Part shown: piece after piece, positions 47,340 to 56,326 of the stretch
Layout: each line of letters starts with the position of its first letter
How positions within the stretch are numbered: the first letter of the stretch is position 1
Origin: Henriciella mobilis
Lineage (GTDB): Bacteria; Pseudomonadota; Alphaproteobacteria; Caulobacterales; Hyphomonadaceae
Reading direction: 5' to 3'
Length of the DNA: 64,000 bases
Assembly (NCBI RefSeq): GCF_003576315.1
Contig: NZ_QWFZ01000035.1
Span: forward strand, 30,460-94,459
Made by a program: the position numbers and the translations under genes
Notes under the pieces: model-generated
What the model saw: only the letters and a program-made list of their open reading frames with translations
What the model was told of the DNA's origin: nothing
Database searches by the model: none

Positions 47340-47369
47340 ATTGTGCAATTGGCGCGCCAACTGCGCAAT
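47340..47369. promoter_or_regulatory. 30-bp near-perfect palindrome upstream of the oxygenase operon
   Basis: ATTGTGCAATTGGCG (47340-47354) is followed directly by CGCCAACTGCGCAAT (47355-47369); 13 of 15 positions are symmetrical and the centre TTGGCGCGCCAA is perfect. It lies about 120 bp upstream of the oxygenase start and after the polymerase stop. A repressor operator is likely. Confidence 0.55.
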
Positions 47370-47508
47370 AGAGACTAGGAAAAAAAGGGCCTCGCGTCAT
47401 TCGATTGCGCGCAAACTGCTAGTGACTGCCTCAAGATTCGTCTGACTGGCGAAGTCCTGCGCAAAAACCACCCAGCCGGCTGTGCCCCATTCCAGCCTTT
47501 GCGAATGC

Positions 47509-48987
47509 CTATGAGGAGGCAGGTCCCGGGTTGAGCGCGGGACGCGCCCGCGTCCCCGGCGCTGCCTGTGCCGGTTCTGGCGGCTCCACATAGTAATGCA
47601 ATACACCCTTTCGGTAGAATACCGATGCACAGGCGATACCCGCCATCACGTAGAAGTGGATACCGAGATCCACCGTCGACGAGGATACACACGCCGCGAT
47701 CAGGATAGCGAAACAGCCTGCCCGTCCGGCCGAAGCGTATTGCTGGGCCTCATCGTCGGCTAGGCGCGAACGCTTCGAGACATCCTCCAGGAACAGGCGC
47801 ATGAAGAACAGGCCGAACAGGACAAGTCCGATAATCCCCAGATTGGCAATCACGCCGACGAGGAAGCTGGACGTGCGGACACTGCCTAGACCAGCGCCCA
47901 GGCCGAAACTGTTCACGAAGGCCTCCAGGCCACCCATGTTCCAGGACGAGCGTTCAACACCGCTGGCGCTTCCGAGCTTGTTGGTGATGGACTGGTCGAA
48001 AGTCTCGAGGATCGGCGCGATCAGGTCGGGCTTGATGGCAACAGCGGTGGCTGCGCCAAGCGCGGTGAGCGGGCCGAGCGAGATGAAGATAATCCGGTTG
48101 GTCGACGAGCGTGCCGCCAGCGAACGACGGCCATCGGTCTTCGCCAGCGACCGCGCATATGCAACTGACAGATAGCAGATCAGTGCGAGATAGCCGGTCG
48201 AGGAAAACGCGAAAAGGATTGAGAAGAAGGTGAGCAGCGCGATCAGGCCGGTGACTTCCGGGCGCACGCCGCCGCGCCACAGACGGAAGTTGAAGGCGAA
48301 CAGGCCGACGCTGAAGGTCGCGAAGGTCGCGGCCTCAGGAAACGCGCCGGTGACCCGCTTAACGCCCATGAATTTGTGCGAGAAGTTCTGCGAGTAGTCT
48401 GCGTTCCGGATGAAATCGAGAACATTGCTCGCGCCAACGGCGAAGGTGGCGGTGTCCACGAGCACGATGACCAGGTTGAGCGCACTCGCAATGATCAGCG
48501 CCCCGCCGGCCTTTTTCAGCATCTCATTGGTACGCGCCATCGACGAGACGGCTGCGAAAATGAACAGAGACGCGGCAAAGTAGACCGCCTGGTTGAAGTT
48601 GGCGCCCGATGGATAGAGCGGCACTTCGATGATGAACTTCCGGTCGGCGTTCATCGGGAAAACCATGAATTCGCCGGCGAAAAGCCGCGGCATCAGAATG
48701 CTGGAGCTGAAGCCCCAAATGCACAGCAGCAGCAGCAGAAAGCCCGGCCGGCCCTGCTGCATCGCCACGGTCGCAAAATCGAACCCCCTGTTCCGGATCA
48801 GGACAGCCAGGACGAGAAAGCCAAGGCTGAGGTGGCCCGGCGTAATATTGGCGCTGCCAAACGACATGGCGGATGCCGCGCCCAGGAGGCCCATACAGCT
48901 TGCCAGCGTGAGCGCCATGGCGCTTGAGCGCAAAACGGCAAGTACGCCAAGGCCAAAGGTGATCAGGCCAATAAGTTCAATGCTCAC
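47509..48987 (-). CDS. Polysaccharide polymerase / O-antigen ligase-like membrane protein
   Basis: The GTG at 48987, seven bases after GGGAG, gives 492 residues; TTG at 48993 is an alternative. There are about 11-12 TM helices (IELIGLITFGLGVLAVLRSS, LLLLLCIWGFSSSILM, LIALLTFFSILFAFSSTGYL) and a large periplasmic loop around residues 290-350, as in Wzy and WaaL proteins. The motif SSWNMGGLEAFVNSFGLGAG LGS corresponds to the conserved tract of ExoQ-like polymerases. The tail is Pro/Ala-rich. It would polymerise lipid-linked repeat units outside the inner membrane. It lies 170 bp from the flippase gene. Confidence 0.85.
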   Translation of the reverse strand: MSIELIGLITFGLGVLAVLRSSAMALTLASCMGLLGAASAMSFGSANITPGHLSLGFLVLAVLIRNRGFDFATVAMQQGRPGFLLLLLCIWGFSSSILMPRLFAGEFMVFPMNADRKFIIEVPLYPSGANFNQAVYFAASLFIFAAVSSMARTNEMLKKAGGALIIASALNLVIVLVDTATFAVGASNVLDFIRNADYSQNFSHKFMGVKRVTGAFPEAATFATFSVGLFAFNFRLWRGGVRPEVTGLIALLTFFSILFAFSSTGYLALICYLSVAYARSLAKTDGRRSLAARSSTNRIIFISLGPLTALGAATAVAIKPDLIAPILETFDQSITNKLGSASGVERSSWNMGGLEAFVNSFGLGAGLGSVRTSSFLVGVIANLGIIGLVLFGLFFMRLFLEDVSKRSRLADDEAQQYASAGRAGCFAILIAACVSSSTVDLGIHFYVMAGIACASVFYRKGVLHYYVEPPEPAQAAPGTRARPALNPGPASS

Positions 48988-49157
48988 GGCCAATCTCCCG
49001 CATCTGGCGATACGGCGAGCTTGCCGGACGACATTCTATCCCCAACTGGCGCGTCAAATTCATCCCCATGGACATCGCCACTGCTTTACTCGTGACGCAA
49101 TTATTCCCCTGAAGCAAGAACCATGCAGACTGGTGGCACAGCGCTTACGGCAGAAGC

Positions 49158-50642
49158 CTAGCTGCTTGCCGGCTCATTCTCACTGGCCGGCAGGATGGCC
49201 GTGCTCACCGTATGAAGCAGGCCCAGTGTCCAGGTTCGCATCGCGACAAAAGCCGTGACGACATAGGTCACCACACCGACAATTGCCGTGACCGCAATGG
49301 TTACGATCGGTCCTTGCGCCTCGAGCAGCATGGACGCGCCAAAAACAACCAGCAGACCCGCTGCGCCAAGCGCAAGCCCAGGCAGCACAGCCCGGCCAAC
49401 AGCCAGCATGGTGGTGTCCGTCAGGCGCGTCAGCTTGTGCGTCAGGCGAAGAACATAGACCAGAGCGGACGGAAACATGCCGAAGGCAACCGCAATAATA
49501 CCGAAGTGAACGGTGCAGAGTAGCGCCACAAGAAGGATGATCGCCTCAAGTACCCGCGAGCGGAACAGGAAGGCGGTGTGACCCGCCGCCGCCAGCTGTG
49601 CGCTGACGATCTGGTCAGCCGACGTGATGATCTTGGCCCAGCACAGGATCTGAAGAACCGGCACCATGGCCATCCACTCGCCACCGAGCATGACGGCGAT
49701 GAGCTCATGCGAGAGCAGGCTGAGAGAGCCAAGTACAAAGAGCATGATGGAGAGGTTGATGACCAGCAGGCTCGTCCAGAGCTCGGCTGACAGGCGCTTT
49801 TCACGCGCCATGCGGCCGACGGCCTGCCAGGTCAGGATGCGGAAGGTCTGCGCGAACAGGTCAAATGCCGCCCCGGCAGTACGCGAGCCCATGCGGAACA
49901 GGCCAACGGCGCGCGCGGTGAGGAATCCGCCGAGGACAATGTCCGCGCCGGAGGAGGTGAAGTAGGCCAGTGCGGAATTTCCATAGAGAGGCGTTGCAAA
50001 ACTGACGATCTTGCGCGCGTCGTCGCGCGACCATTCCGGCTTTGGCAGCAGGCCGCATTTCCAGCAAAGCGCTGCGGCCATCAGGCCCGAAGCGACATAG
50101 CGGTTGACGATCAGCGCCCATACCCCAAGACCGTTGACGAGCATCAGCACGGAAACGGTGAACCCTGCGATCTCCGAGCAGATCAGCGCACCATAGTAGA
50201 ACTTCACGTCCCCTTTTCGTAGCAGCACCGCCTCTTGCCAGCTCGCGATCAGCGCGAGGATCGGCATACCGGCGGTAAACGCCATGAGTTGCGCGAGAAG
50301 ATCGCCCCAGCCGAGCAGGTACACGCCAAGCGAACAGGCCAGGATGAAAGCTGCGAACGCCAGCGAGAACATCATCTGAAGGGTAAAAGCCGTTCCCTTG
50401 GTCTGCTCGAAGGCAGGCTCCCGGAGCACGAAGTGATAGATGCCCGAATACATCTGGATCACGCCGAAATTCATCAGGATCGACGACAGGACAAAGATAC
50501 CGAAGAGTTCGACCGTCAGGAAGCGGCCAGCCAGCAGGAGCAGGACAAGCAGCATCATCTGCGCGCAAAGCCGCGCGACAACGCCCATGACCGCTAGAAG
50601 ACCGACTTGCCGCCGGGCCTGACCAGGTGATGCATCCGACAA
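49158..50642 (-). CDS. Wzx-type polysaccharide flippase (MOP superfamily)
   Basis: A 494-residue protein with about 12-14 TM helices (LLAVMGVVARLCAQMMLLVL, LTVELFGIFVLSSILMNF, ADIVLGGFLTARAVGLFRMG). The pattern around residues 225-260 is typical for lipopolysaccharide biosynthesis flippases. The start is a TTG at 50642 with GGAG seven bases upstream; the next in-frame ATG is 18 codons in and would cut the first TM region. It flips undecaprenyl-linked sugars across the inner membrane. It is the first gene of the leftward glycan run. Confidence 0.88.
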   Translation of the reverse strand: MSDASPGQARRQVGLLAVMGVVARLCAQMMLLVLLLLAGRFLTVELFGIFVLSSILMNFGVIQMYSGIYHFVLREPAFEQTKGTAFTLQMMFSLAFAAFILACSLGVYLLGWGDLLAQLMAFTAGMPILALIASWQEAVLLRKGDVKFYYGALICSEIAGFTVSVLMLVNGLGVWALIVNRYVASGLMAAALCWKCGLLPKPEWSRDDARKIVSFATPLYGNSALAYFTSSGADIVLGGFLTARAVGLFRMGSRTAGAAFDLFAQTFRILTWQAVGRMAREKRLSAELWTSLLVINLSIMLFVLGSLSLLSHELIAVMLGGEWMAMVPVLQILCWAKIITSADQIVSAQLAAAGHTAFLFRSRVLEAIILLVALLCTVHFGIIAVAFGMFPSALVYVLRLTHKLTRLTDTTMLAVGRAVLPGLALGAAGLLVVFGASMLLEAQGPIVTIAVTAIVGVVTYVVTAFVAMRTWTLGLLHTVSTAILPASENEPASS

Positions 50643-50814
50643 GGAAATACTCCGTGGGGCTCGATTTGATCCCCTTCATGCAAATCCCACGCTACTTCGA
50701 ATGCGTCATACGCCCGCGAATGGCGCCTGTATACGTTCGCAGCATGTCCTGGCCGTTTCATTCCGGGACTGACAAGACTTCAGGCGCTCGGCGTCTGCTC
50801 TGCCGGAACTGACC

Positions 50815-51900
50815 TTATTTCTTGCCGCGCAGGCGATCCCTGAAATCGCGCTTGGCCGTTTCCAGGTCGCTCGACAGCCGCCCGCGCAAGTCGGCGCGCA
50901 GCTTGTCCAGTGTCGAGCCGCCCACGGTCATCTCTTCAGGGTCAATGCCGACACTCTTCATGGCCTCGTTCATACTGGGCCCTGCCAGCTTGAATCCTTC
51001 AGCCTGCTCGATGGCGCCAATGGTCCAGAACGCCTCTTCCGGCGCCCAGGCGTCCATGGTCTCGAAGGGGATCCGCAGATACCCATTCTCCGCAAATCGC
51101 ACGCCCCAGCTGTTGCGCACGAGCCAGGTGTTGTCATCCAAGTCATACCCGACGATCAGCATGGAATGCCCAGCGGGCGGCTGGTTGTTGGGCACCTGGT
51201 CGGGCTTCGGCATGACGCCGGTCTCATTGGCGTGGTTGTAGTAGTTCATCGGTGCAAACATGCCGAAGACGATCGGCAGGCCCTGCGCCAGCGCCTTGAG
51301 GGCCGACTCGCCGCGCGGGGTGCGGGCATACTGAACAGCCTCATATTTCTGCGCATTTTCGTAACAGGCTTTAGGCGGCGCCTGCGTCACGCGCTGCAGG
51401 TCGAATGGCCAGAGCGCAGCTTCGCAAATGCCGTGCGCGAGCATTGAGGCCATGCCGTGATGGATTAAAGTGCCGCTGTCCTGTCCCTGCGTGCCCGAGA
51501 GCGCACGGGCATTGTAATAGACGAAAAGGCGCGACATGTCGGTGACCGGAAGGCCGGCCTTCTTCTGGTGGAACTCCAGCGCGCCGACCACGGCATTGCC
51601 GACACACGAAGACGTGGTGAGCTGGTCCTCGATCGGCGAGCAATGGATGCGCAGGTCGACCTGCCGGGGCAGCCGCATGCTCGACGCGATCAGTTCCGGG
51701 GCGGCGGGCGCCGTCTTGTCGAAGATGCAGCCGGTCAGCTTGTAGTTTGTGAAGTCGGCCATGGAACCTCCTGCTCCAGAAGTGAAAATGGGCGTATTGT
51801 CTGTCTGGCAAATGCCGCACTGATAGGTGAAGACCGGCAGCGGAGAGTTGCAGTTCCAGCAATGGGTTGGCCGGCCGAATGTCTTCTTGTCATCGGTCAT
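50815..51900 (-). CDS. Zinc-ribbon papain-family (C1) cysteine protease, cytoplasmic
   Basis: A 361-residue protein starting at the ATG at 51900 that overlaps the kinase stop (ATGA). Cys14, Cys17, Cys28 and Cys31 form an N-terminal zinc ribbon. The papain fold follows with Gln93 and Cys99 (EDQLTTSSCVGNA), His245 (PPAGHSMLIVGYD) and Asn263 (LVRNSWG), so the catalytic set is complete. No signal peptide or propeptide is seen, which is unusual since most C1 proteases are secreted. The last 60 residues are charged and helical (DLRGRLSSDLETAKRDFRDR). In an operon with FHA and kinase genes it may be controlled by phosphorylation (inference). Confidence 0.92.
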   Translation of the reverse strand: MTDDKKTFGRPTHCWNCNSPLPVFTYQCGICQTDNTPIFTSGAGGSMADFTNYKLTGCIFDKTAPAAPELIASSMRLPRQVDLRIHCSPIEDQLTTSSCVGNAVVGALEFHQKKAGLPVTDMSRLFVYYNARALSGTQGQDSGTLIHHGMASMLAHGICEAALWPFDLQRVTQAPPKACYENAQKYEAVQYARTPRGESALKALAQGLPIVFGMFAPMNYYNHANETGVMPKPDQVPNNQPPAGHSMLIVGYDLDDNTWLVRNSWGVRFAENGYLRIPFETMDAWAPEEAFWTIGAIEQAEGFKLAGPSMNEAMKSVGIDPEEMTVGGSTLDKLRADLRGRLSSDLETAKRDFRDRLRGKK

Positions 51901-53483
51901 GGACACGGCTCCCCCGGATTATGATTCACATGCATCTGACCCTGGGCCACAATCGTCGTGCCCGACGGGTCGAAGGTCTGATAGGAAATGTGGCACTGAC
52001 GGTCCCAGCTGGCCCGGCCTTGCAGCGAGAGCCCCATGGCCGGTGCGGAGACGACATAGGTCCCGTTCGAACCCGACAAGGACCCCCTGATCGTGTAGTA
52101 GCCGCCATCCATTCCATAGCCGTCTCCGCTGAACTGGCCGCTATCGGACATGCGGATGTCGTAGACGATGCCCGAACCGTCATTCCATTGACCGTTCAGC
52201 GCCCGCACGGGTGGCGGCGGAGGCGGTGGCGGTGAGTATGGCGGACCATCGTCGTCATCAGGGTCAGGAACCGGATCGGGATCGTCATTGACATCATAGC
52301 CCATGCACATCCGCCAGCTGTCGCCAACGAGACCGACACAGGGATCGTCGTCGATAACATCTTCAGGCCAGACCGCCGCGATCAGGACGACACCCGCTAC
52401 GCCGGCGCCGGCCACATACCACCAGGGCTTGATCTTGCCGCCAGGGCCGACCGGCCCTGGTGTAGGCCGAGGATCGGGAGCTGGTGGGCGCCCCAGATTG
52501 ACGGCGTCCACCAGTGCCGAGCGATAGTCCTCCGCGCTCTGCGGCCGGTTGGCCGGGCGGTTCGAAAGCCCCTTCTCGATCAGCGCATCGATATCGGCCG
52601 GCACATCCGAACGACCGCCGGACGGCGGCTGCCAGTGACCCTGTGGCAGGACATCGACCAGCAATTCATAGAAGATCACCGAAACCGAATAGAGATCGGC
52701 TGACGGCCCGGCAGCATCAGGATTGGTAATCTGCTCGGGCGCCATATAGCGCGGCGTGCCGAGGCCGGTTCCTGTGCCGCTGTCTACCGTCCCGCCGGCT
52801 GCGCGGGCGATGCCGAAGTCAAGGATCTTGAGCGGCGCGGCCTTGTCGTCCGGTTCCCCCGCCAGGATGATGTTTTCGGGCTTGAGGTCACGGTGGATAA
52901 CCCCGGCTGCATGGGCCGCCTTCAGCCCATCCAGGATTTCGGCGATGATACGGGCCGCAACCCGCAACGGAACATCCTCACGTGCCTGTACCTTCTGGCG
53001 ATGCCAGGCGCGAAGCGACTGCCCGTCGAGATACTCCATCGACACGAAAGGCTGGCCGGCCTCTTCACCGACATCATACACAGCGACAATATTGGGATGG
53101 CGGATGTCGCGTGCCGTGATGCCTTCAGAGATCAGCCGGTCGACGGCATTCGATCCAGCGAGGCGTTCGGGCCGGATCAGCTTCAGCGCAACCTGCTTCT
53201 TTGCCAGCTTGTCATCGGCGCGGTAGACCACGCCCATGCCCCCGCGCCCGACAACGTCCTCAATGGTATAGCGTCCGGCGAAGACGGTTCCGGGCGCTAG
53301 CTCCGGCTGCTTTCTCGAGCTCGGTGAAACCGTGCCCGTATCGTCGAGGGTTTCCAGCCCGCCCACCGTCTGCATGGCGGAGACGTCCACTGAAGCGGGC
53401 TTCTCGTGAACAGGTTCGCCGCATTCCGGGCAGAAGCTGTCGTCTTCGCTCATTGCGTGCTGGCATTTGCTGCAGGTCGTCAT
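51897..53483 (-). CDS. Transmembrane Ser/Thr protein kinase with zinc ribbon
   Basis: The ATG at 53483 gives 528 residues (a TTG at 53504 is possible). An N-terminal ribbon, Cys4-Cys7-Cys18-Cys21 (DSFCPECGEP), is followed by a PknB-type kinase: GRGGMGVVYRADD, ALKLIRPERL, IHRDLKPENI, KILDFGIARA and GTPRYMAPEQ, all intact. A TM helix (WYVAGAGVAGVVLIAAVW) follows, then a Pro/Asp-rich linker with eight consecutive prolines and a roughly 90-residue extracytoplasmic beta-rich domain (LNGQWNDGSGIVYDIRMSDS) with several Cys. So the kinase faces the cytoplasm with a possible external sensor. Confidence 0.95.
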   Translation of the reverse strand: MTTCSKCQHAMSEDDSFCPECGEPVHEKPASVDVSAMQTVGGLETLDDTGTVSPSSRKQPELAPGTVFAGRYTIEDVVGRGGMGVVYRADDKLAKKQVALKLIRPERLAGSNAVDRLISEGITARDIRHPNIVAVYDVGEEAGQPFVSMEYLDGQSLRAWHRQKVQAREDVPLRVAARIIAEILDGLKAAHAAGVIHRDLKPENIILAGEPDDKAAPLKILDFGIARAAGGTVDSGTGTGLGTPRYMAPEQITNPDAAGPSADLYSVSVIFYELLVDVLPQGHWQPPSGGRSDVPADIDALIEKGLSNRPANRPQSAEDYRSALVDAVNLGRPPAPDPRPTPGPVGPGGKIKPWWYVAGAGVAGVVLIAAVWPEDVIDDDPCVGLVGDSWRMCMGYDVNDDPDPVPDPDDDDGPPYSPPPPPPPPVRALNGQWNDGSGIVYDIRMSDSGQFSGDGYGMDGGYYTIRGSLSGSNGTYVVSAPAMGLSLQGRASWDRQCHISYQTFDPSGTTIVAQGQMHVNHNPGEPCP

Positions 53484-53496
53484 GAGGTCTGTTCCA

Positions 53497-54648
53497 TCAG
53501 GCAACGGGCGGAAGGCCCTGGAAAGTGATGTCGGTCACCCGGCCGTGTTCCTTTTGAAAGCGGGCCTTCAGGCGAAACTTGTTCTCGGCAGCGCGCAGCG
53601 GCGCGATCTCGTCGCCATCACTGAGGACCACGGTCTTGTCGCGGCCATAGCCCTTGCCATTGACTGAGACACCGCCACCGCCCGTTACACGCAGGATCAG
53701 GCGGTCACATTCGATGTAGAGCTCGAAATGGCGGCGCGAGATCTGCTGGCTCAGGTCACGGTCGATGTTGCCGGCCTCGTCGCGGACGAGCAGACGTATA
53801 TCGCCTGGACCACCCTGGCTTCGGGTCCGGCTGCGGCCAGCCGAAAGAATGCCGTCCGATGTCAGGATGGGGCCGGGAAAAGGGGTTTCCGCGTCCGGAA
53901 ACCCCTCCCACGCAAGGCGGGCGCCTCTCGGCACCCACACCATCTCACTGGTCCCCCGAAGTCCCAGCCTGCGTTCGTGCTTCTCTGCCCGGACAAGCGC
54001 AAGGTCGACCGCTTCAGTCGACCGCTTAGCGACGGTATCCGAAGCCCCCTGCCCCGAAATGTAGACCGTGTTGCCGTGCCCGGCGCTCTGCCCGCCAATA
54101 TTTACAACGGGCGCGGCAGCCTTGCTGTCATCCTTGACCTCGATGGTCAGTGAAGCGGCAAAGACGAAGGCCTCCTGGCGCCACCGCCAGTGGCTCGACA
54201 CGGCAATCAGGACTTCCAGTCCATGAATGCCGGCCAGACCCAGCGGATCGGTGCGAACCGAAAAGGGCCTTTGCTCGCCGGCATGCAGCCGCTCCCAGCC
54301 GAGATCGACCTCACGCCACTCGCCGTAGCCTTCGCTGCTCCATACGGACGTTACGAACAATGGGCGGCCCACGCCTGAGCGGTTTGCCAGCAGCAGAGGT
54401 ATGGCGACGGCCTCACCGATACGCGCTTCAGTCTGCGCGCCCGCCGCCATCTGGAGGTGCGGTGACACGCACACCGTGCACCGTCCCGCATCGTCGAGCA
54501 GGCCACCGCATTCCTCGAACGCCATGCACCGGATCAACGGCTTGCCGCATTCACCGCAGAACGTCGCATCCTCTTCGAGCGCCGACGTGTAGCAGCAGGG
54601 CTGCTGAGTGCGCTCGGGAAGGTTATGGGAGGAAGACGGCGCACTCAT
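53497..54648 (-). CDS. FHA-domain protein with tandem zinc ribbons
   Basis: The ATG at 54648 gives 383 residues. Two Cys clusters lie at the N-terminus: C18/C19-C31-C34 (ATFCGECGKP) and C41-C47-C57-C60. The middle (about 65-200) is beta-rich with no known name (IPLLLANRSGVGRPLFVTSV). The C-terminal FHA domain shows the core ISRRHFELYI and VNGKGYGRDKTVVLSDGDEI, preceded by SAGRSRTRS, which together carry the Arg, Ser and His used to bind phosphothreonine. It likely reads phosphorylation by one of the two neighbouring kinases. It lies 4 bp after the SPFH gene and 13 bp before the kinase. Confidence 0.88.
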   Translation of the reverse strand: MSAPSSSHNLPERTQQPCCYTSALEEDATFCGECGKPLIRCMAFEECGGLLDDAGRCTVCVSPHLQMAAGAQTEARIGEAVAIPLLLANRSGVGRPLFVTSVWSSEGYGEWREVDLGWERLHAGEQRPFSVRTDPLGLAGIHGLEVLIAVSSHWRWRQEAFVFAASLTIEVKDDSKAAAPVVNIGGQSAGHGNTVYISGQGASDTVAKRSTEAVDLALVRAEKHERRLGLRGTSEMVWVPRGARLAWEGFPDAETPFPGPILTSDGILSAGRSRTRSQGGPGDIRLLVRDEAGNIDRDLSQQISRRHFELYIECDRLILRVTGGGGVSVNGKGYGRDKTVVLSDGDEIAPLRAAENKFRLKARFQKEHGRVTDITFQGLPPVA

Positions 54649-54652
54649 GTCA

Positions 54653-56323
54653 TCAGGTCCGCAGCTTGTGTCCGCAGCCGGTGCAGAAATTCGCCTTGGC
54701 CGGCAGGGTTCGCCCGCACTTCGGACAATCGACCGTCGTCGGAGAGGTCTCCAGCCCGCTATCATGCTCATGACCGGACTTGCCGCCTGCACCGTGGGCA
54801 ACGCCAGTGGCCCCGGCCATACCTGCCTTGAGAATGTCGAGTTCATGGCGCCGGCCCGCTTCGCGCTCCTCGGCGGCGCCCCTGACCAGTTCGCGCATGG
54901 CCTCCATGGTGCTTTCGCCGCCACCGGCTTTTGCCCGGGCCTGCTCAATCAGGACGTTGGCAACATCCGGCGACAGGCCCGCATTGATCGCCATAATCTG
55001 CTCCGGCGACATCTTCGCGCCGGCCTGCAGCTGCGCAGTCCGGAAGTCGGTGTCTGCCCGCACCTTCGCGATTTCGTTTTCGGTATCGGCTTTCTTGCCG
55101 CGAATATCGCGGTCGGTATCGCGGTCCTTGCCTGAATGCTCGATGTCCATGAGGCTGCGCAGATTGGCGGCAGACTGCTCCTGCGCGATGCGGGCGAGTT
55201 CGAGCTCCATCCGCTCGCTGCGTTCCCTGATCTCGACATCGGTAAACGCGCCGATCTTCTTCATCTCGGCGACGTGCTTGGCATCGAGGAGCTCGATTTC
55301 GCGCTCGACGGTGCGCAGCCGGCTGGCTTCCGATGTCAGGTCGGTCAGGTGGCTCGCTTCGGCGAGGTCGTTTTCAAGCTTGGCCGCGCGTTCGGTCCGC
55401 AACACCTCGATTTCGTGGGCAAGCGCCTCCATTTCCTGGCGGCGTGTCGCCTGCTCGCGCGCGTCCAGGAAAGCGACTTCGCTGTTGAGCACCATGTGAG
55501 CAAGCTCATCCTCGCTGGCGCTTTCGAGCTTGGCCATGTCGACATTGGCGGTAACCCGAATCTCGGTCGCTTCGGACTGGCGTTCCACCTCCCGCTTCAG
55601 CAGCGACAGCTGGTGGTCGAGCATGTCCTGCTCGCGGTTCAGACGGGCGCGGAGAAGAGCTTCTCGTTCGACATCGCTAAGCGCCCACTCCACTGATACG
55701 GCCCGCACCATGACGCCGATATCGCCGCAAACGCGTTCGGCTTCCTGCATCATGTCCGCCTGGATCTTGTCCTGCAGGCCGCGCTCGCCGCGGATATCCT
55801 CGGCGTTCACTTGACGCAGCGCCGCTTCCATCACCCGGTCGGAGAAATGCGGCGCAATGCGTTCCAGCACATCCATCCGCGAGAGGCTCTTTCGCCCGGC
55901 CGAGGGCGCGGATTCCTTCGAAGCCCCATCGCTCTCATTTCGGGACACGCCGCTCATCAGGCCAAGGATATTGGACGGCTTGTCCGGGTCGAGCTGCAGC
56001 TCCAGCGTCGCCAGCCCCTCAATGTAGACATCGTCCTTGGACGTCCCGAAGACCGGAAGCTGGACCTGGAACGGTTTCAGGTCGGCGAGCATCATCGCGA
56101 TATGACTTGATCCGCCGACGACGCTTTTTACGGCGTTTACCAGCCCACCTGCTGAAAAGTGCGCACCCTTGTAGGTGTCGATCAGCTCACCATTGCGGAA
56201 CAGGAGCGCAGCAAGATCCGGCGGGGTCGCAAAGCGCTTTTCAAGAAACGCCTTGAATTCGGATTCACGGACAAATTCCGCAAGCAGGTCCGGGTCGGTC
56301 AGTACGAGTGGTTGCGAGGCCAT
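54653..56323 (-). CDS. SPFH/band-7-like coiled-coil protein with C-terminal zinc ribbon
   Basis: A 556-residue protein. Residues about 30-215 resemble the SPFH domain of the virion-core-protein/YdjI group (LLFRNGELIDTYKGAHFSAG, FQVQLPVFGTSKDDVYIEGL). Residues about 220-410 are a long coiled coil (REQDMLDHQLSLLKREVERQ, REIELLDAKHVAEMKKIGAF). The C-terminus has a zinc ribbon, C533-C536-C547-C550 (CPKCGRTLPAKANFCTGCGH). No TM segment is seen, so it may dock on the membrane via the neighbouring three-TM protein. Such proteins form membrane scaffolds. It lies 3 bp after the TM gene. Confidence 0.88.
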   Translation of the reverse strand: MASQPLVLTDPDLLAEFVRESEFKAFLEKRFATPPDLAALLFRNGELIDTYKGAHFSAGGLVNAVKSVVGGSSHIAMMLADLKPFQVQLPVFGTSKDDVYIEGLATLELQLDPDKPSNILGLMSGVSRNESDGASKESAPSAGRKSLSRMDVLERIAPHFSDRVMEAALRQVNAEDIRGERGLQDKIQADMMQEAERVCGDIGVMVRAVSVEWALSDVEREALLRARLNREQDMLDHQLSLLKREVERQSEATEIRVTANVDMAKLESASEDELAHMVLNSEVAFLDAREQATRRQEMEALAHEIEVLRTERAAKLENDLAEASHLTDLTSEASRLRTVEREIELLDAKHVAEMKKIGAFTDVEIRERSERMELELARIAQEQSAANLRSLMDIEHSGKDRDTDRDIRGKKADTENEIAKVRADTDFRTAQLQAGAKMSPEQIMAINAGLSPDVANVLIEQARAKAGGGESTMEAMRELVRGAAEEREAGRRHELDILKAGMAGATGVAHGAGGKSGHEHDSGLETSPTTVDCPKCGRTLPAKANFCTGCGHKLRT

Positions 56324-56326
56324 GGA

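Noticed and set aside
53728..54773. Plus-strand frames opposite the FHA gene
   Set aside because: Arg/Pro/Ser-rich shadow sequences without domains, opposite a gene with a clear FHA core.
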